A stretch of 64,000 nt of DNA from Aeromonas bestiarum (GCF_000819745.1 NZ_CDDA01000020.1:17056-81055); one strand, 5' to 3'. Shown: positions 1 through 8,655, counted from the first letter of the stretch. The notes: generated from the letters alone by a model not told the origin. Numbers and translations: made by a program.

Positions 1-133
1 CGACAGCTGGCTGGGGTGCGGCCCGCAAAACGCGCTGGAGAGCAACGGGCCACTGGCCTGGCGCGAGCCGGAAAGGGCGTCGGATGCGGCCGGCAAGGCG
101 GCGAATAGCAGCACCATCAGCGTGGGTCAGTGA
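1..133 (+). CDS. C-terminal fragment of an unidentified protein
   Basis: An open frame (second frame of the window) runs from the left edge to a TGA at 131-133 and encodes about 43 residues, beginning DSWLGCGPQN and ending STISVGQ. The start lies outside the window. Codon use is GC-rich like the chromosomal genes around it, and a terminator-rich region follows. The tail is hydrophilic and rich in Ala, Ser and Gly, and I do not recognise the family from this piece. It could be the low-complexity end of a secreted or cell-envelope protein, but that is a guess. Confidence 0.45.
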   Translation, partial: DSWLGCGPQNALESNGPLAWREPERASDAAGKAANSSTISVGQ

Positions 134-218
134 GGCTTTTCTTGATCCAGCTAAAGACATGGACGTGACCTCTATCGCATAATGCGGCTCTTTTCCTCTC
201 TTGGCTGGAACCTAAGAA

Positions 219-326
219 ATGGCTCGTCGCTCTTCCAATGCACAACGTCGTCGCAGTAGCTGGTGGTACAAACGCTTGTTGGCAAGGGAGCGGGAAGAGC
301 GCGAAGCGCGTTCCGTCCGGGATTGA
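219..326 (+). CDS. Small basic protein, 35 aa, unknown function
   Basis: ATG at 219 opens a 35-codon frame rich in Arg, Glu and Ser (start MARRSSNAQRRR, then a WWYKRLL segment and an acidic/basic RER-EER tail). The composition suggests a nucleic-acid- or ribosome-associated peptide or a short amphipathic helix, but no family is recognised. A CATAAT box followed by GC-rich bases at 178-183 resembles a growth-regulated promoter, although no good -35 is visible and the ribosome binding site is weak. A strong intrinsic terminator follows at 338-366. A second, degenerate copy begins near 394, in which the ATG is ACG and the frame is broken, so only this copy looks translatable. The long alternative frame through both copies is a repeat artefact. 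Confidence 0.4.
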   Translation: MARRSSNAQRRRSSWWYKRLLAREREEREARSVRD

Positions 327-337
327 TACCGCAGTGA

Positions 338-366
338 AAAACGGAGCCCAGGGCTCCGTTTTTTAT
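338..366 (+). terminator. Intrinsic terminator, repeat copy 1
   Basis: AAACGGAGCCC pairs with GGGCTCCGTTT and is followed by a run of T. It ends the 35-aa ORF transcript. Confidence 0.85.
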
Positions 367-502
367 TCATCACCGCTGGCGGGTAACGGTGCTGCTCTTC
401 CAATGCACAGCTTGGTTGCCGTAACGGGTGGTACAAACGCTTGTTGGCAAGGGAGCGGGAAGAGCGCGAGGGCGCTGCGTCCGGGATTGATACCGCAGTG
501 AA

Positions 503-529
503 GAACGGGGCCTCGGGCTCCGTTTTTTA
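503..529 (+). terminator. Intrinsic terminator, repeat copy 2
   Basis: A slightly degraded copy of the same hairpin (AACGGGGCC ... GGCTCCGTT) followed by six T. Confidence 0.65.
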
Positions 530-584
530 TTCATCACCGCAGACGGAGCACGGCGGCGCTGCGTCCGGGATTGATACAGCAGTG

Positions 585-613
585 TAAAACGGAGCCCAGG
601 GCTCCGTTTTTTA
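585..613 (+). terminator. Intrinsic terminator, repeat copy 3
   Basis: A near-identical third copy of the AAACGGAGCCC / GGGCTCCGTTT hairpin with a T run. Confidence 0.75.
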
Positions 614-638
614 TTTATCAAATACCGTCATGACGAGA

Positions 639-664
639 ACGGGGGCCATCAGGCCCCCGTTTTG
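639..664 (+). terminator. Terminator between the repeat block and katA
   Basis: ACGGGGGCC and GGCCCCCGT form a nine-base-pair stem followed on the plus strand by TTTTGCTTTT. It reads best as a plus-strand terminator, though it also lies just past the end of the minus-strand catalase gene. Confidence 0.65.
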
Positions 665-691
665 CTTTTGCAGATGTTGGCTGCCTGCGGC

Positions 692-2140
692 TTAGCGTTG
701 CAGGGCGGCCAGTGCCAGTTCGACCCGTTTGGCGTACTCGGGGTCGGCCTGCTCGAAGTGCTTGAGCTGGGCCGCGACTATGGCGTCATCCTCCACATTG
801 ATGAGGGAGCGGGCCAGGTTGGCGGCGAGGCGCGAGCGCTGCCCCTCATCCATGATGCGGAACAGGTTGCCCGGCTGGCTGTAGTAGTCGCTGTCGTAGT
901 CGCGAAAATCGTAGTGCAGGGCGGCCCCTTCCAGACTCAGCGCCGGCTCGTGCTGCTCGCTCGGCTGCTGGGTGCCGAAGCGGTTCGGCTGGTAGTTGGG
1001 GCTGGCGCCGCCGTTGCTGTCGGCCCGCATGGCGCCGTCGCGGTGGGCACCGTGGTGGAACGGGCAGCGCGGGGCGTTGACCGGCAGCAGGCCGTGGTTG
1101 ACGCCGAGGCGATAGCGCTGGGTGTCACCGTAGGAGAACAGGCGGCCCTGCAGCATGCGATCCGGCGAGAAGCCGATGCCGGGCACCACGTTGGCCGGGG
1201 TAAAGGCGGCCTGCTCCACGTGGGCGAAGTAGTTGTCCGGGTTCTGGTTCAGTTCCAGCACCCCCAGCGGGATCAGCGGGTAGTCGCTGTGCGGCCACAC
1301 CTTGGTGAGGTCGAACGGGTGGATCTGGTAGGTCTGGGCCTCGGCCTCCGGCATCACCTGCACATAGACCTTCCAGCGCGGGAAGTCGCCCTGCTCGATG
1401 GCGTTGAACAGATCCGCCTGGCTGGTCTCTCTGTCCTGACCGACGGCGGTGGCGGCCTCTTCATCGGTGTAGAAGCTGTGACCCTGCTCGGTCTTGAAGT
1501 GGAACTTGACCCAGAAGCGCTCGTTGGCATCGTTGATGAAGCTGAAGGTGTGGCTGCCGTAGCCGTTCATCTCGCGCAAGCTCTTGGGGATGCCGCGATC
1601 GCTGAAGAGGATGGTGACCTGATGCAGGGACTCGGGATGGCGAGACCAGAAGTCCCAGGCGGCGGTGGCGCTGCGCAGGTTGGTGCGCGGATCCCGTTTC
1701 TGGGTGTGGATGAAGTCGGGGAATTTCAGCGGATCGCGAATGAAGAACACCGGGGTGTTGTTGCCCACCAGGTCCCAGTTGCCCTGCTCTGTGTAGAACT
1801 TGAGGGCGAAGCCGCGCACGTCGCGCTCGGCGTCGGCGGCCCCCTTCTCACCAGCCACGGTGGAGAAGCGCAGGAACACGGGGGTCTGCTTGCCGACGGT
1901 GTTGAACAGGTCCGCCTTGCTGAACTGGCTGATGTCATGGGTCACGGTAAAGGTGCCGTAGGCGCCCGAGCCCTTAGCGTGAACCACCCGCTCCGGGATC
2001 CGTTCCCGATCGAAATGAGCCAACTTTTCCATCAACCAGATGTCTTGCATCAGCACGGGGCCGCGGGGGCCGGCGGTGAGGCTGTTGTTGTTGTCGACAA
2101 CGGGGGCGCCATTGGCACTGTGCAGGGTCTTGTCGTTCAT
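692..2140 (-). CDS. katA: Catalase (monofunctional haem catalase, small-subunit type)
   Basis: This 482-residue protein is a typical small-subunit clade 3 catalase, which dismutates hydrogen peroxide to water and oxygen in the cytoplasm. The catalytic histidine is at residue 54 in [13 protein letters not shown], the active-site asparagine is N127 in [14 protein letters not shown], and the proximal haem tyrosine is near residue 335 in [14 protein letters not shown]. Length and motif order match the family, and there is no C-terminal flavodoxin-like domain as in large catalases. The start is supported by a GGAGAAG ribosome binding site. It is a single gene with its own upstream region, facing away from the acetyltransferase gene. 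I saw no clear OxyR site. Confidence 0.97.
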   Translation of the reverse strand: MNDKTLHSANGAPVVDNNNSLTAGPRGPVLMQDIWLMEKLAHFDRERIPERVVHAKGSGAYGTFTVTHDISQFSKADLFNTVGKQTPVFLRFSTVAGEKGAADAERDVRGFALKFYTEQGNWDLVGNNTPVFFIRDPLKFPDFIHTQKRDPRTNLRSATAAWDFWSRHPESLHQVTILFSDRGIPKSLREMNGYGSHTFSFINDANERFWVKFHFKTEQGHSFYTDEEAATAVGQDRETSQADLFNAIEQGDFPRWKVYVQVMPEAEAQTYQIHPFDLTKVWPHSDYPLIPLGVLELNQNPDNYFAHVEQAAFTPANVVPGIGFSPDRMLQGRLFSYGDTQRYRLGVNHGLLPVNAPRCPFHHGAHRDGAMRADSNGGASPNYQPNRFGTQQPSEQHEPALSLEGAALHYDFRDYDSDYYSQPGNLFRIMDEGQRSRLAANLARSLINVEDDAIVAAQLKHFEQADPEYAKRVELALAALQR

Positions 2141-2303
2141 GGTGCTTCTCCTTGTTGGTGAGCCTTGAGTCTATAACAAGGAAAAACCCCGGAACCAATG
2201 GGCCTTCCCTCGCCCTTTGATAGGCATCACAAATGGGTGGGGCTGGGGGGATGACCGGACCCTTCTGATGCTGCATGATGAGGTTTTCGAGAAGGAGCCT
2301 CAG

Positions 2304-2789
2304 ATGCAGATCACCATTCGTCACGCCGAACCGGCCGATGCTCCCGCCTTGCGGGATCTCTATGCCATGCCCAACGCCCAGGCAGGCACCCTGCAACTGC
2401 CGTATCCGACCCTGAGCGTCTGGCAGAAGCGGTTGGAGAACGGCAGCGTGGTGGCGCTGGTGGCCGAGGTCGACGGCCTGCTGGTGGGCCAGCTCTCGCT
2501 GCATATCGAGCCCAATCCCAGGCGCAAACACGTGGCCTGCATCGGCATGGGGGTGCGGGATGACTGGGCCGGCAAGGGCATCGGCTCGGCCCTGTTGGGG
2601 GCCGCGCTGGAGATGGCCGACAACTGGCTCAACCTGCAACGTGTCGAGCTCACCGTCTATACCGACAATCCGGGGGCGCAGGCGCTCTATCGCAAGTTCG
2701 GCTTCGTCGAGGAGGGGCTGGCCCGCGGCTTCGCCTTCCGGCAGGGTGAATACGTGGATGCCCTCTACATGGCGAGGATCCGGCCGTGA
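2304..2789 (+). CDS. aaaT: GNAT N-acetyltransferase, AaaT/YhhY type
   Basis: A 161-residue single-domain acetyltransferase. It tracks E. coli YhhY (AaaT, L-amino acid N-acetyltransferase) along its length: an IRHAE start, the NTL/GTLQ-P-PS segment, PRR-HVA, a DNWL-RVELTV stretch and a terminal GEYVDA-YMAR. The acetyl-CoA loop is GKGIGSALL. The open frame extends upstream to 2217, but ATG 2304 is chosen because GAAGGAG lies seven bases before it and because it matches the family start. The stop codon overlaps the GTG start of the AraC-type gene (GTGA), so the two are probably translationally coupled. Amino-acid acetylation is inferred from similarity only. Confidence 0.85.
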   Translation: MQITIRHAEPADAPALRDLYAMPNAQAGTLQLPYPTLSVWQKRLENGSVVALVAEVDGLLVGQLSLHIEPNPRRKHVACIGMGVRDDWAGKGIGSALLGAALEMADNWLNLQRVELTVYTDNPGAQALYRKFGFVEEGLARGFAFRQGEYVDALYMARIRP

Positions 2790-3643
2790 TCGACTACCGC
2801 CGCCGGCTCATCCCTGTGCTGCGGGCGCTGGAGCGGGATCCCGATCTCTCCATCGAGGCGCTGGCGGACCGGGCCTGCCTCTCCCTCTACCATTTTCACC
2901 GGGTGTTCACCGCAGTGGCGGGCGAGGCGCCGGGGGAGATGTGTCGGCGGCTGCGCATGCAGCGGGCGGCCTGGCAGCTCTGCTACACGGACGCCAGCGT
3001 CACCGCCATCGCGCTGGGGGCGGGCCTTGCCAGTTCCCAGGCGTTCGCCAAGGCGTTTCGCCGCCATTACGGTTGCACCCCTGGCGAGTTTCGCCGCGAC
3101 AAGCGCAAGAATGGACACCTGGAGAGCAAGGATGGACACGCATGGGAGGGTTCGTCCCCTTATGCTGAAGGTCATTCATCAGCAAGGAGCAACACCATGA
3201 AAACTGTCGAGATGGACGCCCGTACCCTGGCCTATATCCGGGTCACAGGCCCCTATGGCGAGGGGTATGACGCCGTCTGCGGCCGCCTGTATCAGTGGGC
3301 GGCCACCCGCGGACTCGAGCAAGGGGAGTGGATCTTCATCTACCACGACAACCCTGAGGTGACGCCACCGGCCCAGTGCCGCACCGATATCGGCGTCACT
3401 GTGCCTGCCCAGACCCGGGGCGAGGGGGAGGTGGAAACCCAGCTCATTCCCGCCGGGCGTTATGCCCAGTCCCGCTACCTCATCACGGATCGCAGCCAGT
3501 ACGGGCCGCGCTGGCAAGAGCATGTGGGCGACATAGTCGCGGCCGGGCTGGAATTTGGCAGCGGCCCCTGTTTCGAGCTCTATCACAGCGTGAGCAACGA
3601 TCCCCTGCGCGACGATGTCAGCTTCTGCTCCAGCGTGCGTTAG
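2786..3643 (+). CDS. AraC-type regulator fused to a GyrI-like ligand-binding domain
   Basis: This 285-residue protein has an N-terminal AraC double helix-turn-helix (about residues 5-107; LADRACLSLYHFHRVF is the first recognition helix) and a C-terminal GyrI/SbmC-like effector domain (about 138-285). This resembles the Rob/SbmC architecture, in which small or amphipathic ligands bind the C-terminal domain. Translation starts at GTG 2786, four bases inside the acetyltransferase gene. The linker of about 30 residues is Ser/Gly/His-rich and low in structure. Inside it, ATG 3197 is preceded by AAGGAG, so a free GyrI-like domain could also be made. A perfect hairpin follows the gene. The ligand is unknown. 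Confidence 0.85.
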   Translation: MIDYRRRLIPVLRALERDPDLSIEALADRACLSLYHFHRVFTAVAGEAPGEMCRRLRMQRAAWQLCYTDASVTAIALGAGLASSQAFAKAFRRHYGCTPGEFRRDKRKNGHLESKDGHAWEGSSPYAEGHSSARSNTMKTVEMDARTLAYIRVTGPYGEGYDAVCGRLYQWAATRGLEQGEWIFIYHDNPEVTPPAQCRTDIGVTVPAQTRGEGEVETQLIPAGRYAQSRYLITDRSQYGPRWQEHVGDIVAAGLEFGSGPCFELYHSVSNDPLRDDVSFCSSVR

Positions 3644-3659
3644 GCATCAATCAATGACA

Positions 3660-3693
3660 ATGAAACGAGGCGCCCGTGGGCGCCTCGTTTCAT
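3660..3693 (+). terminator. Hairpin terminator after the AraC-GyrI gene
   Basis: A perfect 16-bp stem (ATGAAACGAGGCGCCC with its complement, two-base loop). There is no long T run, but the position between convergent genes suggests a two-way terminator. Confidence 0.75.
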
Positions 3694-3754
3694 GTGAGAT
3701 GGGTGACGCTGTCTCGGCACAGCCGCCCCCGAAAGAGCAAGATGTCCGCCCGCA

Positions 3755-4654
3755 TCAAGACTGGCTCGGCACCTTGTCCCGACGCGACTTCCACCACCAG
3801 CGCAGGCGGATCTGGGAGATCAACATGCCTGCCAGCATCAGGGCGCAGCCCACCATGGCGCGTTCATCCAGGGTCTCGCCGAGCAGCAGCACACCGCCGA
3901 TGGCGGCGAAGACTGTCTCCAGGCTGAGGATGATGGCGGCGTGGGCCGGATGGGCGCCGCGCTGCCCCACCACCTGCAGCGTGTAGCCGATACCGACCGA
4001 GACCAGACCGGCATAGAGCAGCGCCTGCCAGCCCGCCACGGCGCCGCTCATGGTCGGCGTCTCCATGGTGAAGGCAACCCCCAGGCTGAGCAGGCCGCAC
4101 ACCAGGAACTGGACGCCGGCCAGGCGGATCGGCGCGACCCGGCTCGAGTAGTGATCCAGCACCAGCAGATGGATGGCCCAGAACAGGGCGCCGATCACCT
4201 GCAACAGGTCGCCGTAGCCTATGGTGAACTCCTCGGTCACGCTCAGGTAATAGAGCCCGGCCATGGCGATGAGGGCGCCGATCCAGGTGTTGGCGCCGGT
4301 CTTGTGACGCAGGGCCAGGCCGATGACGGGCACCAGTATGATGTAGAGGCCTGTGATGAAACCCGCCTTGGCGGCCGTGGTATAGAGCAGCCCCACCTGC
4401 TGCAGGGAGGCTGCGCTGAACAGCACGACACCGGCGAGCAGGCCCCCGGTCAGCAGCAGGCGGCGATCACAAGACTGACCGGTGGGCTGGCGTGACTTGA
4501 GCCACCACAGCAGCGGCAGCAGGGAGGCGGCACCGAGCAGAAAGCGCAGGCCGTTGAAGGTGTAAGGCCCCATGTGATCCATCCCCAGCCGCTGGGCGAC
4601 GAAGCCCAGCCCCCAGATGGCGGCGGCCATCAGTAACATCATGTTCGAACGCAT
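3755..4654 (-). CDS. EamA/DMT-family inner-membrane transporter
   Basis: A 299-residue very hydrophobic protein with about ten predicted transmembrane segments arranged as two EamA repeats. The first begins AAIWGLGFVAQRLG and the second begins near GDLLQVIGALFWAIHLL. The drug/metabolite transporter superfamily includes exporters of amino acids, purines and drugs, and the substrate cannot be told from sequence. The conserved SLETVFAAIGGVLLLGE segment near the end is typical of the second repeat. It ends with a basic cytoplasmic tail. The gene is monocistronic on the minus strand and converges with the AraC-GyrI gene. Confidence 0.88.
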   Translation of the reverse strand: MRSNMMLLMAAAIWGLGFVAQRLGMDHMGPYTFNGLRFLLGAASLLPLLWWLKSRQPTGQSCDRRLLLTGGLLAGVVLFSAASLQQVGLLYTTAAKAGFITGLYIILVPVIGLALRHKTGANTWIGALIAMAGLYYLSVTEEFTIGYGDLLQVIGALFWAIHLLVLDHYSSRVAPIRLAGVQFLVCGLLSLGVAFTMETPTMSGAVAGWQALLYAGLVSVGIGYTLQVVGQRGAHPAHAAIILSLETVFAAIGGVLLLGETLDERAMVGCALMLAGMLISQIRLRWWWKSRRDKVPSQS

Positions 4655-4741
4655 ACGAATTCATCCCTGAAAAGGTGGCGGGCAGGCGCCCGTCCGCAAA
4701 GCTCCAGCCACCAAGATAACCGTGTGCGGGGGGATTTGTCT

Positions 4742-5182
4742 TTAGCTACTGGCAAGTCTGGCCAGCAGGGGAATGAGGGCGAGCAGCAAGAGGTTGCCGC
4801 GCAGGATCCAGATCACCCAGAACTGCTGCTGGATGGAGACCATGGGGGCCCGACCCTGGCGAAGGGAGCGGCGCCAGCGATAGAAGAGGCGGCTGGGGTA
4901 GCCAAAGCTGATGGCCATCACGAAGAACAGCAGCAGCTTGGTGCGATAGCCGGGGTTGGCGAGCAGCACGGCGGGCTCGTCGGGGTGGGCGAGCACCTGC
5001 AACACGCCCGTGATGAAGATGAGCAGCAGGGCCAGTGCCGCCAGGCCATCGGCCAGCAGCAGCTTGCGCACCTGCTCGATGGACATGCCACGCCGGAACA
5101 GAAAATACTCTGAGGTGATGGCCCCGGTCAGGGTGATCACGGCGCAATAGTGCAGCGCCATCAGCAGATCCGGGTTCAACAT
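4742..5182 (-). CDS. Small integral membrane protein, DUF2214-like
   Basis: A 146-residue protein with four hydrophobic segments. The first carries HYCAVITLTGAITSEYFL, and a later arginine-rich cytosolic loop (RLFYRWRRSLRQGR) lies before the last helix. The length and the N-terminal His-containing helix fit the DUF2214 family of four-helix membrane proteins, but no activity is known and the assignment is from memory of the family pattern. It is transcribed away from the diguanylate cyclase gene at 5292. Confidence 0.65.
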   Translation of the reverse strand: MLNPDLLMALHYCAVITLTGAITSEYFLFRRGMSIEQVRKLLLADGLAALALLLIFITGVLQVLAHPDEPAVLLANPGYRTKLLLFFVMAISFGYPSRLFYRWRRSLRQGRAPMVSIQQQFWVIWILRGNLLLLALIPLLARLASS

Positions 5183-5291
5183 CCGTGTCGATTACCTCTT
5201 GTTGAGCACATAACCAGCTTCCTTTTGGACGCCATCCCGTGGTGCTGATATTCTGACACTACATCATGTCTGACGGTAGCAGGAGTCCGGG

Positions 5292-6902
5292 TTGGATAAG
5301 CGTGTTGTCTCCAAGAAAACCTGGTCCCTGGTTGCCCGGATGCGGCTGGGCTTGCTGCTGCTGTTCATTCCCGTGCTGATGCTGGGCGGCATCTACTATC
5401 TGCACATGGAACGCAGCCTGCAAAACGAGTTGCAGCAGCGTCTGCTCGCCACCAATCACCAGTTGCGCCACGTCTTCATCGAGCCCTATCTCCAGGAGAT
5501 GGAACGGCAGTTTACGCTTATCTACGACCAAGTGAAGGTGGAAGATATCAGCGGCCCCCGCCTGTACAATACCGAGACCTATCTGAAGGAGTGGCGGCTC
5601 TACAAGGGGATGATGGCCGATCTCATCTACATCTATGTCGGCACGGCCGAGCGCCAGATGCTGATCTATCCCAAGTGGGAGGCGGATGCCAACTTCGATC
5701 CCAGGGTGCGCCCCTGGTATCAGCTGGCCAGCCAGCATCTGGGCAAGATAGTCTGGACCGAGCCCTACTACGACTACACCAATGGCAACCTGGTGATCGC
5801 CCTGGCGCGGGCCCTGACCGATACCAGCGGCAAGGTGCGGGGGGTGTTTGCGGTCGATGCCATCCTGGCGCCCTTCTCGGCCCAGCTGAACCGCCAGGCT
5901 GACAACGGGTACCAGATGATAGTCAACCAGTCCGGCAAGGTGCTGGTGCACCCGGATCCCGCCCAGTTGCTCAAGCCCATGACCCATCCCCAGTGGCTCT
6001 CCCGCTTCCAGCAGGGGGATGGCATCTTCCTGGACAAGGCCTCCCAGCTGTTCGTGGCCTACAGCAAGTTGCCTGAACGCAACTGGGTGCTCATCAGCGT
6101 GCAACCGGCGGCCAGCGTCCAGGCTGCGATCGACAGGGTCTCCCTCAATGTGCTGCTGATGGTGGCGCTGGCCTGCGTGCTCTATTTCGTGCTGGCACTG
6201 GTGTGGTCCCGCTATTTCCGCCGCATGCTCGACGAGATCTCCTCCATGATCCGGGCCAGCCGGACCCAACCCGATGACGTGCCCCAGGGCGGGATGCGTG
6301 AGCTCAAGGACGTCTACGCCGAGTTGGTCGAGGTGGGCAAGGATTATCACGAGGCGCGCCAGCAGGCCCATCTGGACAAGCTGACCGGCCTCTACAATCG
6401 CCGCTTCTTCGACGAACGCCTGACCCGGCTGTTGCTCGAACACCAGCCCTTCTGCCTGGCCATGGTCGATCTCGATGACTTCAAGCGGGTCAACGACAAC
6501 TATGGCCACCAGACCGGGGATGTGGTGCTCAAGCGGGTGTCCAAGCTGGCCATGCGGCTGCTGGGGGATCATGGCTGGGTCTGCCGTTACGGCGGGGAGG
6601 AGCTGGTGGTGCTGATGGTCAACCCGGACACCCACTTCTGCCTGATGCTGATGGAGCAGTTTCGCAAGGGGGTGGAGTCACTGGACTGGCGCGAGCCTGG
6701 CCTCAGACTCACCTTGAGTGGCGGGCTGGTGGCCAGCCATGGGGTGACGCACGGCCAGACGCTGCTGGAGGTGGCCGATGCCGAGGTCTATCGTGCCAAG
6801 CGCGATGGCAAGAACCGCATCTACCTGGGCAAGCCGCAGGAACTGGTGGCCGGAGAGGGGAGCTTGCCAAAAGGCAGCCTGTTGAGCAACGAAGAGGCCT
6901 GA
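5292..6902 (+). CDS. Membrane diguanylate cyclase with dCACHE sensor
   Basis: A 536-residue inner-membrane protein that should make c-di-GMP. It has an N-terminal membrane helix (about 20-37), a periplasmic double-CACHE domain (about 40-280; DPRVRPWYQLA and the YYDYTNG segment are typical of ligand-binding dCACHE), a second helix (about 285-305) and a GGDEF domain (about 360-525) with the active-site loop RYGGEEL. The inhibitory I-site (RxxD) is absent, with glycines at the equivalent positions. A TTG start at 5292 is used because CAGGAG sits just upstream; ATG 5340 is an alternative. The RPWY motif suggests an amino-acid- or amine-type ligand, which is inference. The stop codon lies within a terminator hairpin. 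Confidence 0.9.
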   Translation: MDKRVVSKKTWSLVARMRLGLLLLFIPVLMLGGIYYLHMERSLQNELQQRLLATNHQLRHVFIEPYLQEMERQFTLIYDQVKVEDISGPRLYNTETYLKEWRLYKGMMADLIYIYVGTAERQMLIYPKWEADANFDPRVRPWYQLASQHLGKIVWTEPYYDYTNGNLVIALARALTDTSGKVRGVFAVDAILAPFSAQLNRQADNGYQMIVNQSGKVLVHPDPAQLLKPMTHPQWLSRFQQGDGIFLDKASQLFVAYSKLPERNWVLISVQPAASVQAAIDRVSLNVLLMVALACVLYFVLALVWSRYFRRMLDEISSMIRASRTQPDDVPQGGMRELKDVYAELVEVGKDYHEARQQAHLDKLTGLYNRRFFDERLTRLLLEHQPFCLAMVDLDDFKRVNDNYGHQTGDVVLKRVSKLAMRLLGDHGWVCRYGGEELVVLMVNPDTHFCLMLMEQFRKGVESLDWREPGLRLTLSGGLVASHGVTHGQTLLEVADAEVYRAKRDGKNRIYLGKPQELVAGEGSLPKGSLLSNEEA

Positions 6903-6912
6903 GGGCCTCTTC
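6891..6912 (+). terminator. Bidirectional terminator between cyclase and HAD genes
   Basis: GAAGAGGCC pairs with GGCCTCTTC across a four-base loop containing the cyclase stop codon. It serves the convergent genes at 5292 and 6918. Confidence 0.75.
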
Positions 6913-6917
6913 TTCAT

Positions 6918-7577
6918 TCAGCCGACCAACTGCCAGTCCAGGGTGGGCCAGGCCTGCTCGACGGCGACCTGACGCAGGCCGGGAGCCGGATTGACCGCAT
7001 GGGGATGGGTCACGGCCCGCAGCAGTGGCAGGTCGTTGTGGGAGTCGCTGTAACCGTGGCTCTCCTGCCAGAGGTTGTCATCCCCGGCGAAGAGCTGGTT
7101 GATGCGGGCCACCTTGCCTTCCCGAAAGCTGAGGGTGCCGCGAGTCTGGCCGGTCAGCATGCCCTCTTCCTCATCCAGCAGTATGGCGACGCAGTGATCC
7201 ATCCCCAGCATCTGCGCCATGGGCGCCACCAGATGCTCGCCGGAGGCGGAGATCAGTACCAGCTCGTCACCGCGCTCCCTGTGCCACTCGATGCGTGCCA
7301 GCCCTTCCGGATAGATGCGCGCCCGCAGCACCTGCTCGGCGAAGTGCTGGCACTGCTGGCCGAGCCACTGGCGCGACTTGCCCGCCAGCGGCCGCAGGGT
7401 GAAGGCCATGTACTGATGCATGTCCATCTTGCCCTGATGGTAGAGGGACATCATGGCCTGCTCCTCGGCAATCATGTCCGCCGGGGCCAGCTCCTGGGCC
7501 ACCATGTACTCCAGCCAGAGGCTGGCGGAATCCCCGGCAATCAGGGTCTCATCCAGATCAAACAGTGCCAGTGCCAT
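6918..7577 (-). CDS. HAD-superfamily IB phosphatase (SerB/CicA-like)
   Basis: A 219-residue hydrolase of the haloacid dehalogenase superfamily, subfamily IB. Motif I is FDLDETL (residues 6-12, nucleophile Asp7). Motif II is LISASGEH, a helical cap lies between motifs I and II, and motif IV is YSDSHNDLPLL, with the acidic pair that binds Mg2+. This order is shared with phosphoserine phosphatase-like enzymes, so a small phosphomonoester substrate is likely. It lies about 65 bases downstream of the ABC transporter ATPase gene on the same strand and might be its last operon member, although a GC-rich hairpin intervenes. The specific substrate is unknown. Confidence 0.85.
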   Translation of the reverse strand: MALALFDLDETLIAGDSASLWLEYMVAQELAPADMIAEEQAMMSLYHQGKMDMHQYMAFTLRPLAGKSRQWLGQQCQHFAEQVLRARIYPEGLARIEWHRERGDELVLISASGEHLVAPMAQMLGMDHCVAILLDEEEGMLTGQTRGTLSFREGKVARINQLFAGDDNLWQESHGYSDSHNDLPLLRAVTHPHAVNPAPGLRQVAVEQAWPTLDWQLVG

Positions 7578-7597
7578 GACGGCTCCTTGGGTTGGTG

Positions 7598-7617
7598 GCC
7601 GGCATCTTGATGCCGGC
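7598..7617. repeat. Intergenic GC-rich hairpin
   Basis: GCCGGCATC and GATGCCGGC form a perfect nine-bp stem with a two-base loop and no T run. It could be a processing or pause site within the transporter-HAD transcript. Confidence 0.5.
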
Positions 7618-7642
7618 AGAAAACAGAATGGGATACATGGCC

Positions 7643-8650
7643 TTATGCTACCTCACACAGCTGATCCCGGGCCACCGCCAGAGTGACACTTGTGCCTGCC
7701 GGCAGCAGATCCCGGGCCGAGCGGTTGAGGCAGTCCACCGTCAAGAGCCCCGCCTCGCACGCCACCTGATAGCGGATGACGTTGCCGAGCAGCTGCTGCT
7801 GGCGAACGATGCCGGGCAGGCTGGGCTCGCTACTGGTCGCTCCTGCGGGCAGCAGTGTGATGGATTCGGGTCGCAGCGCCAGCTTGCCCTGAAAACGGGG
7901 GCCGAACAGGGACTTGCCCTGCTCTGCGTTCAGCAGGTTGTAGTTGCCGATAAAGCTCGCCACAAACTCGCTGGCGGGGCGGGTGTAGATCTGCTCAGGC
8001 GTGCCGCTCTGGACTATGGATCCCTTGTTCATCAGGAAGATCCGGTCCGACATGGTCAGCGCTTCTTCCTGATCGTGGGTGACGAAGATGGTGGTGAGCT
8101 CAAGGCGCTGCTGGATCTCGCGGATCTGCAAGCGCAGGCTGCGGCGGATGCGGGCATCGAGGGCCGAGAGCGGCTCGTCCAGCAACAGGATCCTTGGCCG
8201 TACCACCAGGGCGCGGGCCAGGGCGACTCGCTGGCGCTGGCCACCGGAGAGCTCGCTCGGATAGCGGCGCTCTAAGCCATCCAGCTCCACCAGACTCAAG
8301 GCCTCCTGCACGCTGGCCGCCAGCTCCCGTCCCGGCTGGGGCTTCATCTTGAGGCCGAAGGCCACGTTGTCCCACACCGTCATGTTGGGGAAAAGGGCAT
8401 AGCTCTGGAACACCATGCCGATGCCCCGTTTCTGGGGCGCTTGCCAGGTGATCTCTTCGCCGGCCACCCGCACCTGACCGCCATCGACCGGGGTGAGCCC
8501 GGCCAGTGCCCGCAACAGGGTGGATTTGCCGCAGCCTGAGGGGCCGAGCAGGGTCACCAGTTCCCCCTTGCGGATGCCGAACTCTATCCCCTCGAACACC
8601 TTGGTCTCGCCGTAGGATTTGTGCAGTTGGGTTACTTCTAGATGGAACAT
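7643..8650 (-). CDS. ABC importer ATP-binding subunit (PotA/FbpC/PhnT-like)
   Basis: A 335-residue ATPase of the CUT1-type importer group. It has Walker A GPSGCGKST (about residues 36-44), the Q-loop FQSYALFPNMTV, signature LSGGQRQRVALARAL, Walker B ILLLDEPLSALD and H-loop VTHDQEEAL. It also has a C-terminal TOBE-like extension (about 240-335). ATG 8650 (MFHLEVTQLHK) is the natural start; the open frame continuing upstream is a shadow of the permease gene. It is the fifth gene of a minus-strand operon (binding protein, phosphatase, two permeases, ATPase), five bases after the second permease. Resemblance to PhnT (2-aminoethylphosphonate) and FbpC/PotA is about equal by eye, so the substrate comes from context only. 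Confidence 0.9.
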   Translation of the reverse strand: MFHLEVTQLHKSYGETKVFEGIEFGIRKGELVTLLGPSGCGKSTLLRALAGLTPVDGGQVRVAGEEITWQAPQKRGIGMVFQSYALFPNMTVWDNVAFGLKMKPQPGRELAASVQEALSLVELDGLERRYPSELSGGQRQRVALARALVVRPRILLLDEPLSALDARIRRSLRLQIREIQQRLELTTIFVTHDQEEALTMSDRIFLMNKGSIVQSGTPEQIYTRPASEFVASFIGNYNLLNAEQGKSLFGPRFQGKLALRPESITLLPAGATSSEPSLPGIVRQQQLLGNVIRYQVACEAGLLTVDCLNRSARDLLPAGTSVTLAVARDQLCEVA

Positions 8651-8655
8651 ATGGA

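Larger units (their letters stand above)
230..613 (+). repeat. Degenerate tandem repeat of the small ORF plus terminator
   Basis: The block from GCTCTTCCAATGCACA at about 230 recurs at about 394 (period near 164 bp) with few changes across GGTACAAACGCTTGTTGGCA and the following terminator. A third, shorter copy begins near 541 and holds only the CTGCGTCCGGGATTGATAC segment and its terminator. This looks like local tandem duplication followed by decay of the extra copies. Confidence 0.8.

Noticed and set aside
238..501. An 87-codon frame through two copies of the 5' repeat.
   Set aside because: It is the same unit read twice in another frame; no start signal or domain.
662..2161. A 499-codon open frame on the plus strand across katA.
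   Set aside because: It is antisense to a clear catalase with all catalytic residues; GC-rich coding often leaves such shadow frames.
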